Origin: Paenibacillus xylanilyticus
GTDB taxonomy: Bacteria > Bacillota > Bacilli > Paenibacillales > Paenibacillaceae
Direction of reading: 5' to 3'
Assembly (NCBI RefSeq): GCF_009664365.1
Contig: NZ_CP044310.1
Location: forward strand, 1,685,001 to 1,749,000
Length of the DNA stretch: 64,000 nt
Under the pieces are notes generated by a model, which did not search any database, was not told the DNA's origin, and saw nothing but the letters and a program-made list of their open reading frames with translations. Shown piece after piece: positions 18,394 through 26,195 of this stretch. Position 1 is the first letter of the stretch. Every line of letters starts with the position of its first letter. The translations under genes and the position numbers were made by a program.

Positions 18394-19936
18394 AATCGGG
18401 ATCGATGTAGGCGGCACCAACACAGATGCCATCATTTTGAACGAGAATCATCAGTTGATCCATGCGGTGAAATCCCCAACAACCTTGGATATTCGCACAG
18501 GGATTGAAACCTCGCTCCGGCAGCTGCTGCAGGGGGCGAATATTGATAAAAATCAAATCACACATGCCATGTTAGGCACAACACAATGCACCAATGCCAT
18601 CGTTGAAAGAAAAAAGCTGGCTCAAGTCGGTGTCATTCGTCTGGGGTACCCGGCAACGGCTTCCGTTGCTCCGTACACGTCCTGGCCTGAGGATATGGTT
18701 CAGAAGCTGTCGGGTAAATATGCTCTCGTGAAGGGCGGATACGAATATGATGGCCAATTGCTCGGAGAAGTTGACGAAGGCGAAATCACAGCTCTTCTGG
18801 AGGAGTGGCGCGGTAGTGTTGAATCCATAGCGGTCATCGGCGTATTTTCATCCCTTAAAAATGATCAGGAGTTCCACGTTCGCGATCTCATCCATCAAAA
18901 GTACGGATCCGAATTTCCTGTTTCCTGTTCTTCATTGATTGGTTCGGTTGGTTTAATTGAACGGGAAAATGCGACCATCCTCAATGCGGCATTGTGCAAG
19001 ATCATTAAAACGACAACCGAGGGGTTTGTGCAGGCTTTAGAAGAAGAAGGTATATTGGATGCAGCGGTGTTTTTATGCCAAAATGACGGTACCTTAATGT
19101 CAGTAGATTACGCTAAACAGTTTCCGATCCTGACCATTGCCTGTGGACCTACGAACAGCATACGTGGTGCCTCTTATTTGGCAAAAATCAAAGATACGAT
19201 GGTTCTCGACGTGGGCGGCACGACATCGGACATCGGCGTTTTGCAGGATGGATTCCCGAGGGAATCGTCGGTTGCAGTCGAGGTTGGCGATATCCGCACG
19301 AATTTCCGCATGCCGGATATTATCTCAGTGGGACTGGGCGGCGGTAGCATCGTGCGCTCGGAGAATGGCAAAATTACAGTTGGCCCGGACAGCGTAGGAT
19401 ACAGGATCGGACAAGAGGCACTTGTCTTTGGCGGGAATACACTTACGACAACGGACATTGCCGTTCGGCTGGGTCTTGCAGATGTCGGGGATCAGAGCCT
19501 GGTAGCGCATCTGGATGAAGACTTTGCTAAACAGGTGCAGGGCGAAATTGCAGCCATCATAGAACAGACCATTGATAAAATGAAGACATCTTCAGGTGAT
19601 GTTGAGCTTGTGTTGGTAGGCGGAGGCAGTGTCGTGATTCCGGACACCATTCGCGGGGTATCCCATATGATTAAGCCTGAGAACGGGGGCGTGGCTAACG
19701 CCATTGGTGCGTGTATTGCCCAAATCAGCGGCCAATATGAGCAGATTTACATCTATTCTACAGAGCCCCGTGAGGCAGCATTAAGAGATGCTCGGGAAAA
19801 AGCCGTGAAACAGGCGGTACTTGCTGGCGCCGATTCGGCGACGGTTGAACTGGTCGAAGTGGAAGAAACCCCGCTCGCTTATCATCCGGGAAATGCGACA
19901 AGGCTTCGAGTGAAGGTCGTAGGAAACATGAAGTAG
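18386..19936 (+). CDS. Hydantoinase / oxoprolinase family protein (HyuA-like)
   Basis: 516 residues. The actin-like ATPase fold is clear: YRIGIDVGGTNTDAIILNEN at the N-terminus (phosphate-1 loop), then MLGTTQCTNAIVERK and MVLDVGGTTSDIGVLQDG as the second phosphate loop. RMPDIISVGLGGGSIV and LVLVGGGSVVIP near residue 400 complete the pattern. The family performs ATP-dependent opening of hydantoins or 5-oxoproline, or acetone-type carboxylation. At 516 residues it is HyuA-like only, with no HyuB partner in the window. The 8-bp overlap with the DUF917 gene indicates translational coupling. Confidence 0.9.
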   Translation: MYRIGIDVGGTNTDAIILNENHQLIHAVKSPTTLDIRTGIETSLRQLLQGANIDKNQITHAMLGTTQCTNAIVERKKLAQVGVIRLGYPATASVAPYTSWPEDMVQKLSGKYALVKGGYEYDGQLLGEVDEGEITALLEEWRGSVESIAVIGVFSSLKNDQEFHVRDLIHQKYGSEFPVSCSSLIGSVGLIERENATILNAALCKIIKTTTEGFVQALEEEGILDAAVFLCQNDGTLMSVDYAKQFPILTIACGPTNSIRGASYLAKIKDTMVLDVGGTTSDIGVLQDGFPRESSVAVEVGDIRTNFRMPDIISVGLGGGSIVRSENGKITVGPDSVGYRIGQEALVFGGNTLTTTDIAVRLGLADVGDQSLVAHLDEDFAKQVQGEIAAIIEQTIDKMKTSSGDVELVLVGGGSVVIPDTIRGVSHMIKPENGGVANAIGACIAQISGQYEQIYIYSTEPREAALRDAREKAVKQAVLAGADSATVELVEVEETPLAYHPGNATRLRVKVVGNMK

Positions 19937-19938
19937 AA

Positions 19939-19985
19939 GAGAGCTTCACATGAGTTGATATAACTTGTGTGAGGCTCTTTTTTGT
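19939..19985 (+). terminator. Rho-independent terminator of the DUF917-hydantoinase operon
   Basis: GAGCTTCACATGAGTT and AACTTGTGTGAGGCTC form an imperfect stem with loop GATAT, followed by TTTTTT. It lies directly after the stop codon at 19936. Confidence 0.8.
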
Positions 19986-19987
19986 TA

Positions 19988-20116
19988 GGAAACGGAACAG
20001 ACCTTCGCTACATTAAGGAGCTACTTGGGTCATACAATTGCGCGAACAACTTGGTAGTACGAAAACTACCCAGCGCATTCAAAGTCACTGGATCTCTTGG
20101 CTTTGGGAGATTAGAG
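19988..20116 (+). pseudogene. Decayed tyrosine recombinase C-terminus
   Basis: From 19990 the frame GAAACGGAACAGACC… reads NGTDLRYIKELLG, and skipping one G adds the conserved His. This is the tyrosine recombinase motif GTDLRYIxELLGH. About 15-45 nt on, another frame reads GSTKTTQRIQS, and with one further base restored RIQSPLDLLALGD, ending in a stop at about 20114. In intact enzymes of this type STKTT leads to the catalytic Tyr (xIYTHV) and then xIxSPLD. The Tyr segment appears deleted. Only about 45 codons remain, with at least two frameshifts. SPLD-type ends occur in integron integrases and related Xer enzymes. The remaining bases to 20400 are AT-rich with no gene. Confidence 0.65.
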
Positions 20117-20400
20117 ATACTCGACGCCTCTTTTTTCTCCAATATTTTCTTGCAAATGTAACAATATGGGTTATCATATACCTAGTTCAGATAATGGAAG
20201 GAATATGTTGTATCTACGAAGTACTTAAATTAGATGTCAACTGAAATTGCTATAAGACAATATATAACACTTGTTTAAAACTTATGACTAAAGGATGAGG
20301 GAGGATATATTTGTTTATAAAGAGGAATTTGTAAGTAACTCTGAGGTAGATACGGAAAATAACAAATAGACTCAGGATTTTTATTATAAGGGGGATTAAA
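20117..20400. other. AT-rich leader region before the right-hand cassette block
   Basis: No open frame with a ribosome site other than that of the next gene is present. AGGGGGATTAAA directly before 20401 is that gene's ribosome site. GATGAGGGAGGATATATTTG at about 20295 looks like a ribosome site with a TTG start but the frame closes after seven codons. An attI-like site could lie here but I cannot recognise one. Confidence 0.4.
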
Positions 20401-21282
20401 ATGAAGATTGTTTTTAGAAATTTCGATGATTCTTGTTATGATAAAGTTTGTGATTTTTTGATTGAATTATCAAAAGATGACCGTAAACATATAAATTGGA
20501 ATTGGGCAAGATGGGAATGGATGTTTTTTCATCCTGATTTTAATCGTGACTTAAAAAATAAAATTGGATTATGGTATCTCGATGATGAGTTAGTAGCTAT
20601 AGCAACTTATGACCATTATTTCGGCGAAGCATTTTTTGCTACAAAACAGGGATTTAAAGAGTTAGAAAAAGATATATTAGAATATGCTATTGCTAATTTC
20701 AGTAATGAAAATGGCCTTGGGATTGCGGTGAATGACAAGGATACTCATATTTTAGATTTATTACGGAGTAATGATTTTGTGAAGAATGATTTGACAGAAA
20801 ACATACTTGAGCTCGAACTAGAGAATATTAGCTCTGAATTTATAATCTCTGAAGGCATAACAATAAAAAATATTGATATAAAAAATGACATATATAAACT
20901 TCATCATATGCTTTGGAAGGCATTTGATAACGAAGGGCCTGTACCAGTTGATGAAACTACGATGAGTAAGCAAAAAGAAATGTTATCAGCGAAAAATTTG
21001 AATACATTTCTACATATTGTTGCTGAAAATGAAGATGGTGATTATGTTGCATACTGTGGCTTGTGGTATAGTCAGAAAACTGATTATGTTTATGTTGAAC
21101 CTGTATGTACAATTCCGGAGTATCGACGTAAGGGGCTTGGTAAAGCAGTGGTCATAGAAGCCTTAAGAAGAAGCCGTTCCTTGGGTGCTGAAAAAGCATA
21201 TGTTATTTCTAATAGCTATTTTTATAAGTCATTAGGATTTCAACAGCATTCACATTATACTTTCTATTGGCATAACATCTGA
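20401..21282 (+). CDS. GNAT-family N-acetyltransferase, two tandem domains
   Basis: 293 residues. The C-terminal GNAT domain has the acetyl-CoA loop: VYVEPVCTIPEYRRKGLGKAVVIEALRRSRSLGAEKAYVISNSYFYKSLGFQQ. The N-terminal half resembles a degenerate GNAT fold (IGLWYLDDELVAIATYDHYFGEAFF…). The gene is strongly AT-rich compared with the preceding operon. Its stop codon at 21280-21282 lies inside the left arm of attC-like site C, as in classical gene cassettes. AGGGGG precedes the ATG by 6-7 nt. Substrate unknown. Confidence 0.88.
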   Translation: MKIVFRNFDDSCYDKVCDFLIELSKDDRKHINWNWARWEWMFFHPDFNRDLKNKIGLWYLDDELVAIATYDHYFGEAFFATKQGFKELEKDILEYAIANFSNENGLGIAVNDKDTHILDLLRSNDFVKNDLTENILELELENISSEFIISEGITIKNIDIKNDIYKLHHMLWKAFDNEGPVPVDETTMSKQKEMLSAKNLNTFLHIVAENEDGDYVAYCGLWYSQKTDYVYVEPVCTIPEYRRKGLGKAVVIEALRRSRSLGAEKAYVISNSYFYKSLGFQQHSHYTFYWHNI

Positions 21283-21376
21283 TATTTCGATCATCATTAA
21301 GCGATGTAGATCCTAGTCCCGGCATTCGCCGACATCCAGCATACGCTGTGTCGTGAATACAGGAAAGTTAGCCGAA
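21269..21376 (+). repeat. attC-like site C
   Basis: The left arm GGCATAACATCTGATATTTCG starts at 21269 and contains the stop codon of the upstream GNAT gene. The right arm ends TCGTGAATACAGGAAAGTTAG then CCG (21351-21373). The middle has GCCGACAT and GCATACGC as in sites B and D. Arm pairing: GCATAAC with GTTAGCC (imperfect) and ATATTTCG with CGTGAATA. Confidence 0.6.
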
Positions 21377-21433
21377 ACATCCGAAGTGTGTAAGACGAAG
21401 AGTACTTAATATAACTTAATGGAGATGATTACT

Positions 21434-21790
21434 GTGTTTTATCGAAGAAAGCATTATATCGTCAATAATGAATTCGTTTACATCTTTAACAGACACTTCA
21501 TTGAAACCAATCTACCTAATCAGTTGAAGAATGGAGCTCGTCTAGTAGGTAGATGGATGGCCCCACATTCAGAGAAAACAACTGAGATTTTTGCAATCTG
21601 GGAATATGATAGTATTGAAAAATATGAAGAGATTGAAACGAATATCAGAAGTGACAAAGAACATTATAAGAAGATCATTGACTGGTATGAACTTCACGGG
21701 GGAAGAGATCATATAGCTAAGGAATATATCTATGAAGTAAGAAACGAAGAACTAATTTCTACACTATCAGACGTTAGACGCAATCCCTAA
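21434..21790 (+). CDS. NIPSNAP-family protein
   Basis: About 119 residues. FYRRKHYIVNNEFVYIFNRHFIETNLPNQLKNGARLVGRWM with the later FAIWEYDSIEKYEEIE matches the NIPSNAP ferredoxin-like fold. The exact biochemical role of the family in bacteria is unclear. I chose GTG at 21434 because GGAGATGA lies 5 nt upstream and family members begin FYRRK; an in-frame ATG at 21419 lacks a ribosome site. It lies directly after attC-like site C, about 60 nt from the right arm. Confidence 0.8.
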   Translation: MFYRRKHYIVNNEFVYIFNRHFIETNLPNQLKNGARLVGRWMAPHSEKTTEIFAIWEYDSIEKYEEIETNIRSDKEHYKKIIDWYELHGGRDHIAKEYIYEVRNEELISTLSDVRRNP

Positions 21791-21860
21791 AGTCAATACG
21801 AATAAACCTAAGAACAATAGAAAGAAGAACCATTATCTAACTTAATTGAAGGTGATACTT

Positions 21861-22238
21861 ATGAAGGATTGGGACTACAGTAAGCCTTGGTTTCATGGTT
21901 CTCCAATATTATTAAATGAACTACTGGTAGGAAGCACAATAACTCAGGATCGAGAGTTAGCAAGAATCTTTTCACACAAACCATCTATTGTTGCTTATGA
22001 CGAGGATGGTGCAAGATTTCATAATGGTAAGTTATGTGGCTATATTTACATAATTGATGAGGAGATTATAAGTGAGGATGTATACCCACATCCAGCAACT
22101 ACAATGAAACCTGGTGAAGAATGGCTCATAAAAAGAGGATTAAAAGTACGGAAGATAGATGAGACGAGAATAAGAGAGGAAGAACAACTTTCAAGGGAAG
22201 AGGAGATAGAATTATTGGAAAAGCTAAAAAATAGATAG
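21861..22238 (+). CDS. Small protein of unknown function, possible ADP-ribosyltransferase-like fold
   Basis: 125 residues. It starts MKDWDYSKPWFHGSPILLNELLVGSTITQDRELARIFSHKPS. The F-H-G-S followed by G-S-T-I-T resembles the NAD-binding start of small ART-fold proteins (as in Arr or RNA 2'-phosphotransferase relatives), but I see no decisive catalytic Glu motif. The C-terminus is a charged helix. The ATG at 21861 follows GAAGGTG. Only 70 nt separate it from the NIPSNAP gene and no clear attC-like site lies between, so the two may form one two-gene cassette. Confidence 0.65.
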   Translation: MKDWDYSKPWFHGSPILLNELLVGSTITQDRELARIFSHKPSIVAYDEDGARFHNGKLCGYIYIIDEEIISEDVYPHPATTMKPGEEWLIKRGLKVRKIDETRIREEEQLSREEEIELLEKLKNR

Positions 22239-22268
22239 CTAATAGCTTGTTCGTAGAAGTGGGCAATG

Positions 22269-22350
22269 CCTATAACAATATATTAACACTGTGGAGATTC
22301 GTCGGACACGTAGCATGCGCTGGCTTGTGAATACGGGAACGTTATGCGCC
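22269..22350 (+). repeat. attC-like site D (clearest 80-bp form)
   Basis: The left arm CTATAACAATATATTAACAC (22270-22289) is followed by TGTGG. The right arm is CTTGTGAATACGGGAACGTT then ATGCGCC (22325-22350). ATAAC pairs with GTTAT, and ATATTAACA with TGTGAATAC. The left arm lies 32 nt after the upstream stop; the next start codon is 43 nt downstream. Size and layout match integron attC sites. Confidence 0.68.
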
Positions 22351-22392
22351 ATTACCTGAAAATATTAAAGATAATATTGAAGGAGATAAATT

Positions 22393-23046
22393 ATGAAAGG
22401 TAAGATACTCTTATTATTTTTTATGGCGATAATGTGTTCATCTTGTCAAGAGAGTAGTCAACTGACTACTCTAAACAGCGAAACTAATTCAATAAAGAAT
22501 TCAGAACTGCCTTCTGATGTAGTGAGTACAGGTGATGGAACAGAATCAAAAGAAAAAACGGAAGGTCGATCAGATCCTGCTAACAATAAAATATTACTCA
22601 TGAGCATTGGGAAGCTTGATTTGAAAGGAGAATTTTATGATGAAATGCTTCAAAATCCTATAGATCATGATTATGAAGTGGAATTTAATGAATTTCAAAA
22701 TTCCAAAGAGATTATTACAACATTGGAATGGGGGGCATTTGAAAGCAAATATACAGAGATCTGGGATAAAGAGTTGAATCAAATATATAAAACGCTTCTT
22801 TCTAAGTTGGATAGAGAACCAAGAGAAGCACTAATTGAATCGCAGAAAGAATGGTTACAGTATCACTTAAGGGAATCAAAATTTGTAGAGGAGACATTTA
22901 TTTATAATGGTTATCTTGGATCAAGAGGACCAGTAAGCTTAACCACGGTTATACGGGAGAGAATTAGGGAAAGAACAATGCAATTATTTGAATATCGATA
23001 TTTGCTAGATGGTGAAGTTGAGTTTGTATACCAAAGTGAAAAATAA
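22393..23046 (+). CDS. LprI-like (lysozyme-inhibitor family) lipoprotein
   Basis: 217 residues. The signal peptide ends in the lipobox MCSSC at about residues 15-19, so a surface lipoprotein is expected. A Ser/Thr/Glu-rich linker follows. The C-terminal part (WDKELNQIYKTLLSKLDREPREALIESQKEWLQYHLRESKFVEE) matches the DUF1311/LprI helical domain, which includes a lysozyme-inhibiting protein of mycobacteria. Inhibition in this organism is not shown. GAAGGAGATAAATT precedes the ATG. It is bounded by attC-like sites D and E. Confidence 0.85.
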   Translation: MKGKILLLFFMAIMCSSCQESSQLTTLNSETNSIKNSELPSDVVSTGDGTESKEKTEGRSDPANNKILLMSIGKLDLKGEFYDEMLQNPIDHDYEVEFNEFQNSKEIITTLEWGAFESKYTEIWDKELNQIYKTLLSKLDREPREALIESQKEWLQYHLRESKFVEETFIYNGYLGSRGPVSLTTVIRERIRERTMQLFEYRYLLDGEVEFVYQSEK

Positions 23047-23089
23047 TGTTGGAATCATGATCAAAGTTTTTTTAGGTAATACTTCGAAG

Positions 23090-23248
23090 GCAGTAACGGC
23101 ATATATCTCTGTATTCAAGCTGCTGGATACCACCCTTTGGTTTCTAGATGTATAATCATGGAAGAACAGTCAGACAACATACGACCCAGCCGAAGATAAG
23201 AGTATCTATAGCTGGGTCGTTTCGTGAATACAAGAAAACTATCAGAAA
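23090..23248 (+). repeat. attC-like site E (long form)
   Basis: Left arm CAGTAACGGCATATATCTCT then GTATTCAAGCTGCTGG (23091-23126). Right arm TTCGTGAATACAAGAAAACT then ATCAG (23221-23245). GTATTCA pairs with TGAATAC. The middle contains AGATGTATAATCATGGAAGA (23146 on) and CAGCCGAAGATAAGAG, both shared with site A. An internal hairpin is formed by CGACCCAGC and GCTGGGTCG. The right-arm core is degraded (ACTATC in place of GTTATC). Confidence 0.62.
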
Positions 23249-23278
23249 TCTTCGTAAATAATACGCAAGGAGCATCCA

Positions 23279-23821
23279 ATGAAGATTCAAAAACCAGTAA
23301 TTATTGAAGGATACAATAATGAATGGCCAAAAGCGTTCAATATAATAGAATCGATTATATCCAACAAATTAAATGGTCTGGTATTACGAATGGAACACGT
23401 CGGAAGTACATCAATCCCGAGTCTTTCAGCCAAACCAATTATTGATATAGATGTAGTAATTGAATCTATGGACTGCCTACCACAGGCGATCAAAAAGCTA
23501 GAAGAATTGGGATATATTCATGAAGGTGATTTGGGGATTAAAAACAGAGAAGCATTTGCAAGAAGGGACGTTTATGTACCCTACACTAGTAAAGGCAGTG
23601 AGAAGCACGAACATCATCTATACGTATGCAATAGGGAAAGTGAAGAATTAAAAAGACATATAATGTTCAGAGATATACTAAGAAAGCATCCCTTATTAGT
23701 ATCTGAGTATGCGAATTTAAAGTTCCAACTAGCTAATAAATACAGTAACAATCGCCAAGCCTATAATGCTGGAAAGACTGAATTTATTACGAGAATAATG
23801 AATGAATACCAAGATATTTAA
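23279..23821 (+). CDS. GrpB-family (UPF0157) nucleotidyltransferase-like protein
   Basis: 180 residues. MEHVGSTSIPSLSAKPIIDIDVVIE is the GrpB/UPF0157 signature, a minimal nucleotidyltransferase-like domain. EKHEHHLYVCNRESEELKRHIMFRDILRKHP also fits. Some fusion proteins join this domain to dephospho-CoA kinase, but the role of the stand-alone form is unknown. GCAAGGAGCATCC precedes the ATG. It lies 31 nt after the right arm of site E. Confidence 0.9.
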   Translation: MKIQKPVIIEGYNNEWPKAFNIIESIISNKLNGLVLRMEHVGSTSIPSLSAKPIIDIDVVIESMDCLPQAIKKLEELGYIHEGDLGIKNREAFARRDVYVPYTSKGSEKHEHHLYVCNRESEELKRHIMFRDILRKHPLLVSEYANLKFQLANKYSNNRQAYNAGKTEFITRIMNEYQDI

Positions 23822-23847
23822 GTGTAATTTAGGGAGATGAAGACATC

Positions 23848-23912
23848 TGAAAACAAAGTTTCTACGCTGTGGGCCATTCGTTCTTTAATTCGCAAGTTAA
23901 GGTAACTAGAGA
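23848..23912 (+). repeat. Decayed attC-like site F
   Basis: GTTTCTACGCTGTGGGCC followed by ATTCGTTCTTTAATTCGCAA and GTTAAGG. It resembles ATTGACGCTGCGGGCC of site G and a worn right arm. The left TAAC box is not clear. It occupies the expected place between two cassette-like genes. Confidence 0.3.
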
Positions 23913-23958
23913 TGCTGATTCAGTTCATAATCGGTAAACCACAAGATAATAAAGTATA

Positions 23959-24405
23959 TTGATAAGAGAATCAGATCACTCTGATTTAAAATCGATCATA
24001 GATTTAAAAATTCAAATGTTTGAAGACGCTAACTTAATTCATCTACTACATGAAAATGCAAAAGAGTTAATTGAAAAAGCATATCTGGAATTACAGAACC
24101 AGAACAAAATGAAGCATTTTATTATAGACGTCAATGACGAAATCATTGGAATGGCAGGAGCGTTTATTAAAGATGATATACCGTATTGTTTTTACAAAAC
24201 ACCATTCTATGGATTTATCGGTGATGTTTATATTAAAAAAGAGTTTAGACGAAAAGGATACGCAGCACTATTAACCGAAAAAGTTATTGAATGGTTAAAG
24301 TGTCATGACGTAAAAATGATTAAATTACTTGCAACTCCAGAAGCAGAAGAGATTTATAAACAATTCGGGTTTAAAGACACAATAGAAATGATATTGAAAG
24401 TTTAA
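23959..24405 (+). CDS. GNAT-family N-acetyltransferase
   Basis: 148 residues, one complete GNAT domain: IRESDHSDLKSIIDLKIQMFED at the N-terminus, then GFIGDVYIKKEFRRKGYAALLTEKVIEWL as the acetyl-CoA loop, and LATPEAEEIYKQFGFKDT. The substrate is unknown. Initiation is from TTG with no good ribosome site, so expression may be poor or the leader may be damaged. It lies between attC-like sites F and G. Confidence 0.82.
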   Translation: MIRESDHSDLKSIIDLKIQMFEDANLIHLLHENAKELIEKAYLELQNQNKMKHFIIDVNDEIIGMAGAFIKDDIPYCFYKTPFYGFIGDVYIKKEFRRKGYAALLTEKVIEWLKCHDVKMIKLLATPEAEEIYKQFGFKDTIEMILKV

Positions 24406-24423
24406 TAGCTACTAAACTGGGAG

Positions 24424-24595
24424 CCTTATAACATCATATTGACGCTGCGGGCCTAACTAACTCCCTGACGCCATTTATAGACACCGAGGAGGCGGAATCA
24501 GGCAACAACGGTGCACACCGCATAAGCACATGTCGCTTCGGCGTTTCGTGACTTAAGTCGGGAGGTTCCGCGCAAATGAGGAACGTTAGATGAAA
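24424..24595 (+). repeat. attC-like site G (long form)
   Basis: Left arm CTTATAACATCATATTGACG then CTGCGGGC (24425-24452), 20 nt after the GNAT stop codon. Right arm GGCGTTTCGTGACTTAAG … ATGAGGAACGTTAGATG, ending 24592, with an apparent insertion between TCGTGA and the GTTAGA core. The middle carries GCGGAATCAGGCAACAAC (24492 on), shared with sites A and H. GAACGTTAGATG is identical in type to a classical R' box (GTTAGAT). Confidence 0.62.
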
Positions 24596-24629
24596 TCTAT
24601 AGATTAGAGCTACATCCAGGGGGGCCGTA

Positions 24630-25244
24630 ATGATTTATTTTTGCTTATCGCTATTATTAGCGTTTTCACACAAGCTTGTTGAAGTAGTGATTAGAAAGCT
24701 ACCTTTTAGAAATCTTGATAAACATGCTGTGCTACTTTGGGCAGTCATGATTGGATTACTCATCCCTTTTTTTCATAATGAATATGTTTTTAAAATACCA
24801 ATTCATTTCGGTGAAGCTTTGCCCATCTTCGGTTTTCTTGTTATTGCAAATGTTATAGCAGCACGCTTTTCGGGTTATAACCCTATTGGCTCATACAACA
24901 TAATAAATTTTGTGCTTATCTATCCGATCGTAGAAGAAATAATTTACAGAGGATTGATATTACCGAACATTGAGCCTCTGTTTGGCTCTTCTAAATTAAT
25001 GGATATTTTTTATATGCCTGTTACAATCCCCGTCATTATTACTGCCGTTCTGTTTGCAATCTGTCATTTACAGTACTACAACTTATCCTCCGAAAGCATC
25101 CGCTTTATGATTTTTGCATGTATAGGGGGGATTGTTTTGGGATCCATGACATTGATGACAGAATCAATTGTGTTTGCACTGGGATTACATATGATCTTTA
25201 ATTCTTGTTCAGTTCTCTATTCGAAGAGAATAATTAAGATATAA
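24630..25244 (+). CDS. CPBP-family intramembrane metalloprotease
   Basis: 204 residues with about six hydrophobic segments. The three CPBP/Abi motifs are present: EEIIYRG (PIVEEIIYRGLILP), FAICHLQYYN, and GLHMIFNS near the C-terminus. The Glu pair and the two His are the expected metal site. Members include CAAX-type proteases and bacteriocin-immunity proteins. CAGGGGGGCCGTA precedes the ATG. The gene is AT-rich and follows site G by 35 nt. Confidence 0.88.
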   Translation: MIYFCLSLLLAFSHKLVEVVIRKLPFRNLDKHAVLLWAVMIGLLIPFFHNEYVFKIPIHFGEALPIFGFLVIANVIAARFSGYNPIGSYNIINFVLIYPIVEEIIYRGLILPNIEPLFGSSKLMDIFYMPVTIPVIITAVLFAICHLQYYNLSSESIRFMIFACIGGIVLGSMTLMTESIVFALGLHMIFNSCSVLYSKRIIKI

Positions 25245-25245
25245 G

Positions 25246-25415
25246 TTCTAGCATTTCAATGGATTCAGGAGCTTGATCTAACTTGATATCCATGATTTAG
25301 AGCTAGAATACCCCTAGGTCCTAGAATAGTAGGTTATAAAGTAGCGGAATCAGCGGGTAACCCTACACTGGATCAGTCTGCTGCTTAAATTCGTAAATGC
25401 CTGAATGTAGGCGAA
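25246..25415 (+). repeat. attC-like site H (degraded) with an extra stem-loop
   Basis: The right part contains GCGGAATCAGCGGGTAACCC (25344 on), like sites A and G. It ends TTCGTAAATGCCTGAATG then TAGGCG, a worn right arm. The left part, 25246-25311, folds as TTCTAGC…ATGGAT / ATCCAT…GCTAGAA. No clear TAACA left arm is visible. Confidence 0.4.
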
Positions 25416-25523
25416 ATATTTAGATGCATTGGAAAGAGATGATTACAATTATTGAAGCGTCAAAAAGATTCTGAAAGCTATTCAAAGAGAGACTGCAATT
25501 CTAAAGAAGTGAGGATAAATTTG

Positions 25524-26057
25524 ATGGATCAGATCAGATATCCGATTGGTCAATTTCAACCCCAGAATAATCTTTCAAATGATGAAATAATAAATCTGAT
25601 TAAACAGATTCCTGAACTAACGAAGCGATTAAATACATTGCTGTTTGGTCTCGAACAATACCAATTGGAGACTCCGTATCGGCAGAACGGTTGGACAGTA
25701 AGGCAGGTCGTACATCACTTGGCTGATAATGACATGAATGCGTACCTCAGATTTAAAAGAGGATTAACTGAAAATAATCCATTAGCAAACTCATATCGGG
25801 AAGATTCGTGGGGAGAATTAATGGATTACAAGAAGTTGCCCGTAGAGAATTCGCTATCACTTCTTGAAATATTGCATCATCGCTTTTTTGTGCTGCTCAA
25901 AGAGATTAGTATTGAAGAATATAAACGGACCATACAAACCGAAGTGTTAGGAAGAATTACTTTAGAGACAGCTCTACAAAGGTTTATTTGGCACAACAAA
26001 CACCATGCAGCTCAAATCGAAAATCTAATAAGAAGAGAGAATTGGAAAGAGATATAA
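25524..26057 (+). CDS. YfiT/BstA-like DinB-superfamily protein (putative metal-dependent hydrolase / bacillithiol transferase)
   Basis: About 178 residues. RYPIGQFQPQNNLSNDEIINLIKQIPELTKRLNTLLFGLEQYQLETPYRQNGWTVRQVVHHLADNDMNAY matches the YfiT/BstA branch of DinB four-helix proteins. The metal ligands are His in VHHLAD and the pair in FIWHNKHHAAQI. Relatives transfer bacillithiol or hydrolyse small substrates. The ATG at 25524 follows GTGAGGATAAATTTG; the upstream in-frame TTG at 25452 lies just after site H and has a poorer ribosome site. It is bounded by sites H and I. Confidence 0.86.
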   Translation: MDQIRYPIGQFQPQNNLSNDEIINLIKQIPELTKRLNTLLFGLEQYQLETPYRQNGWTVRQVVHHLADNDMNAYLRFKRGLTENNPLANSYREDSWGELMDYKKLPVENSLSLLEILHHRFFVLLKEISIEEYKRTIQTEVLGRITLETALQRFIWHNKHHAAQIENLIRRENWKEI

Positions 26058-26097
26058 GGATGAGGGGAATTGTAAGGAATTCAAAGATGACGGTAAC

Positions 26098-26140
26098 AAG
26101 GCATAACAACATATTCAAGCTATGGCTAACGTTATAGGAG
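26098..26140 (+). repeat. attC-like site I (minimal, about 40 bp)
   Basis: GCATAACAACATATTCAAGC (26101-26120) is followed by TATGGC and TAACGTTATAGG (26127-26138). GCATAAC resembles an R'' box, TTCAAGC an L'' box, and AACGTTATA an R' box. Of all sites in the window this one is closest in length and left-arm sequence to short classical attC sites, although the right inner arm is short. Confidence 0.62.
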
Positions 26141-26195
26141 ACTGTCAAGCCCCAAATCTTATAAAAAATAACCGATGCAAAGGAAGATGAGAAAC

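Noticed and set aside
21790..21860. Possible attC-like site between the NIPSNAP and ART-like genes (CAGACGTTAGACGC at the gene end)
   Set aside because: Only one GTTAGAC box, lying inside coding sequence, with no matching left arm or palindrome.
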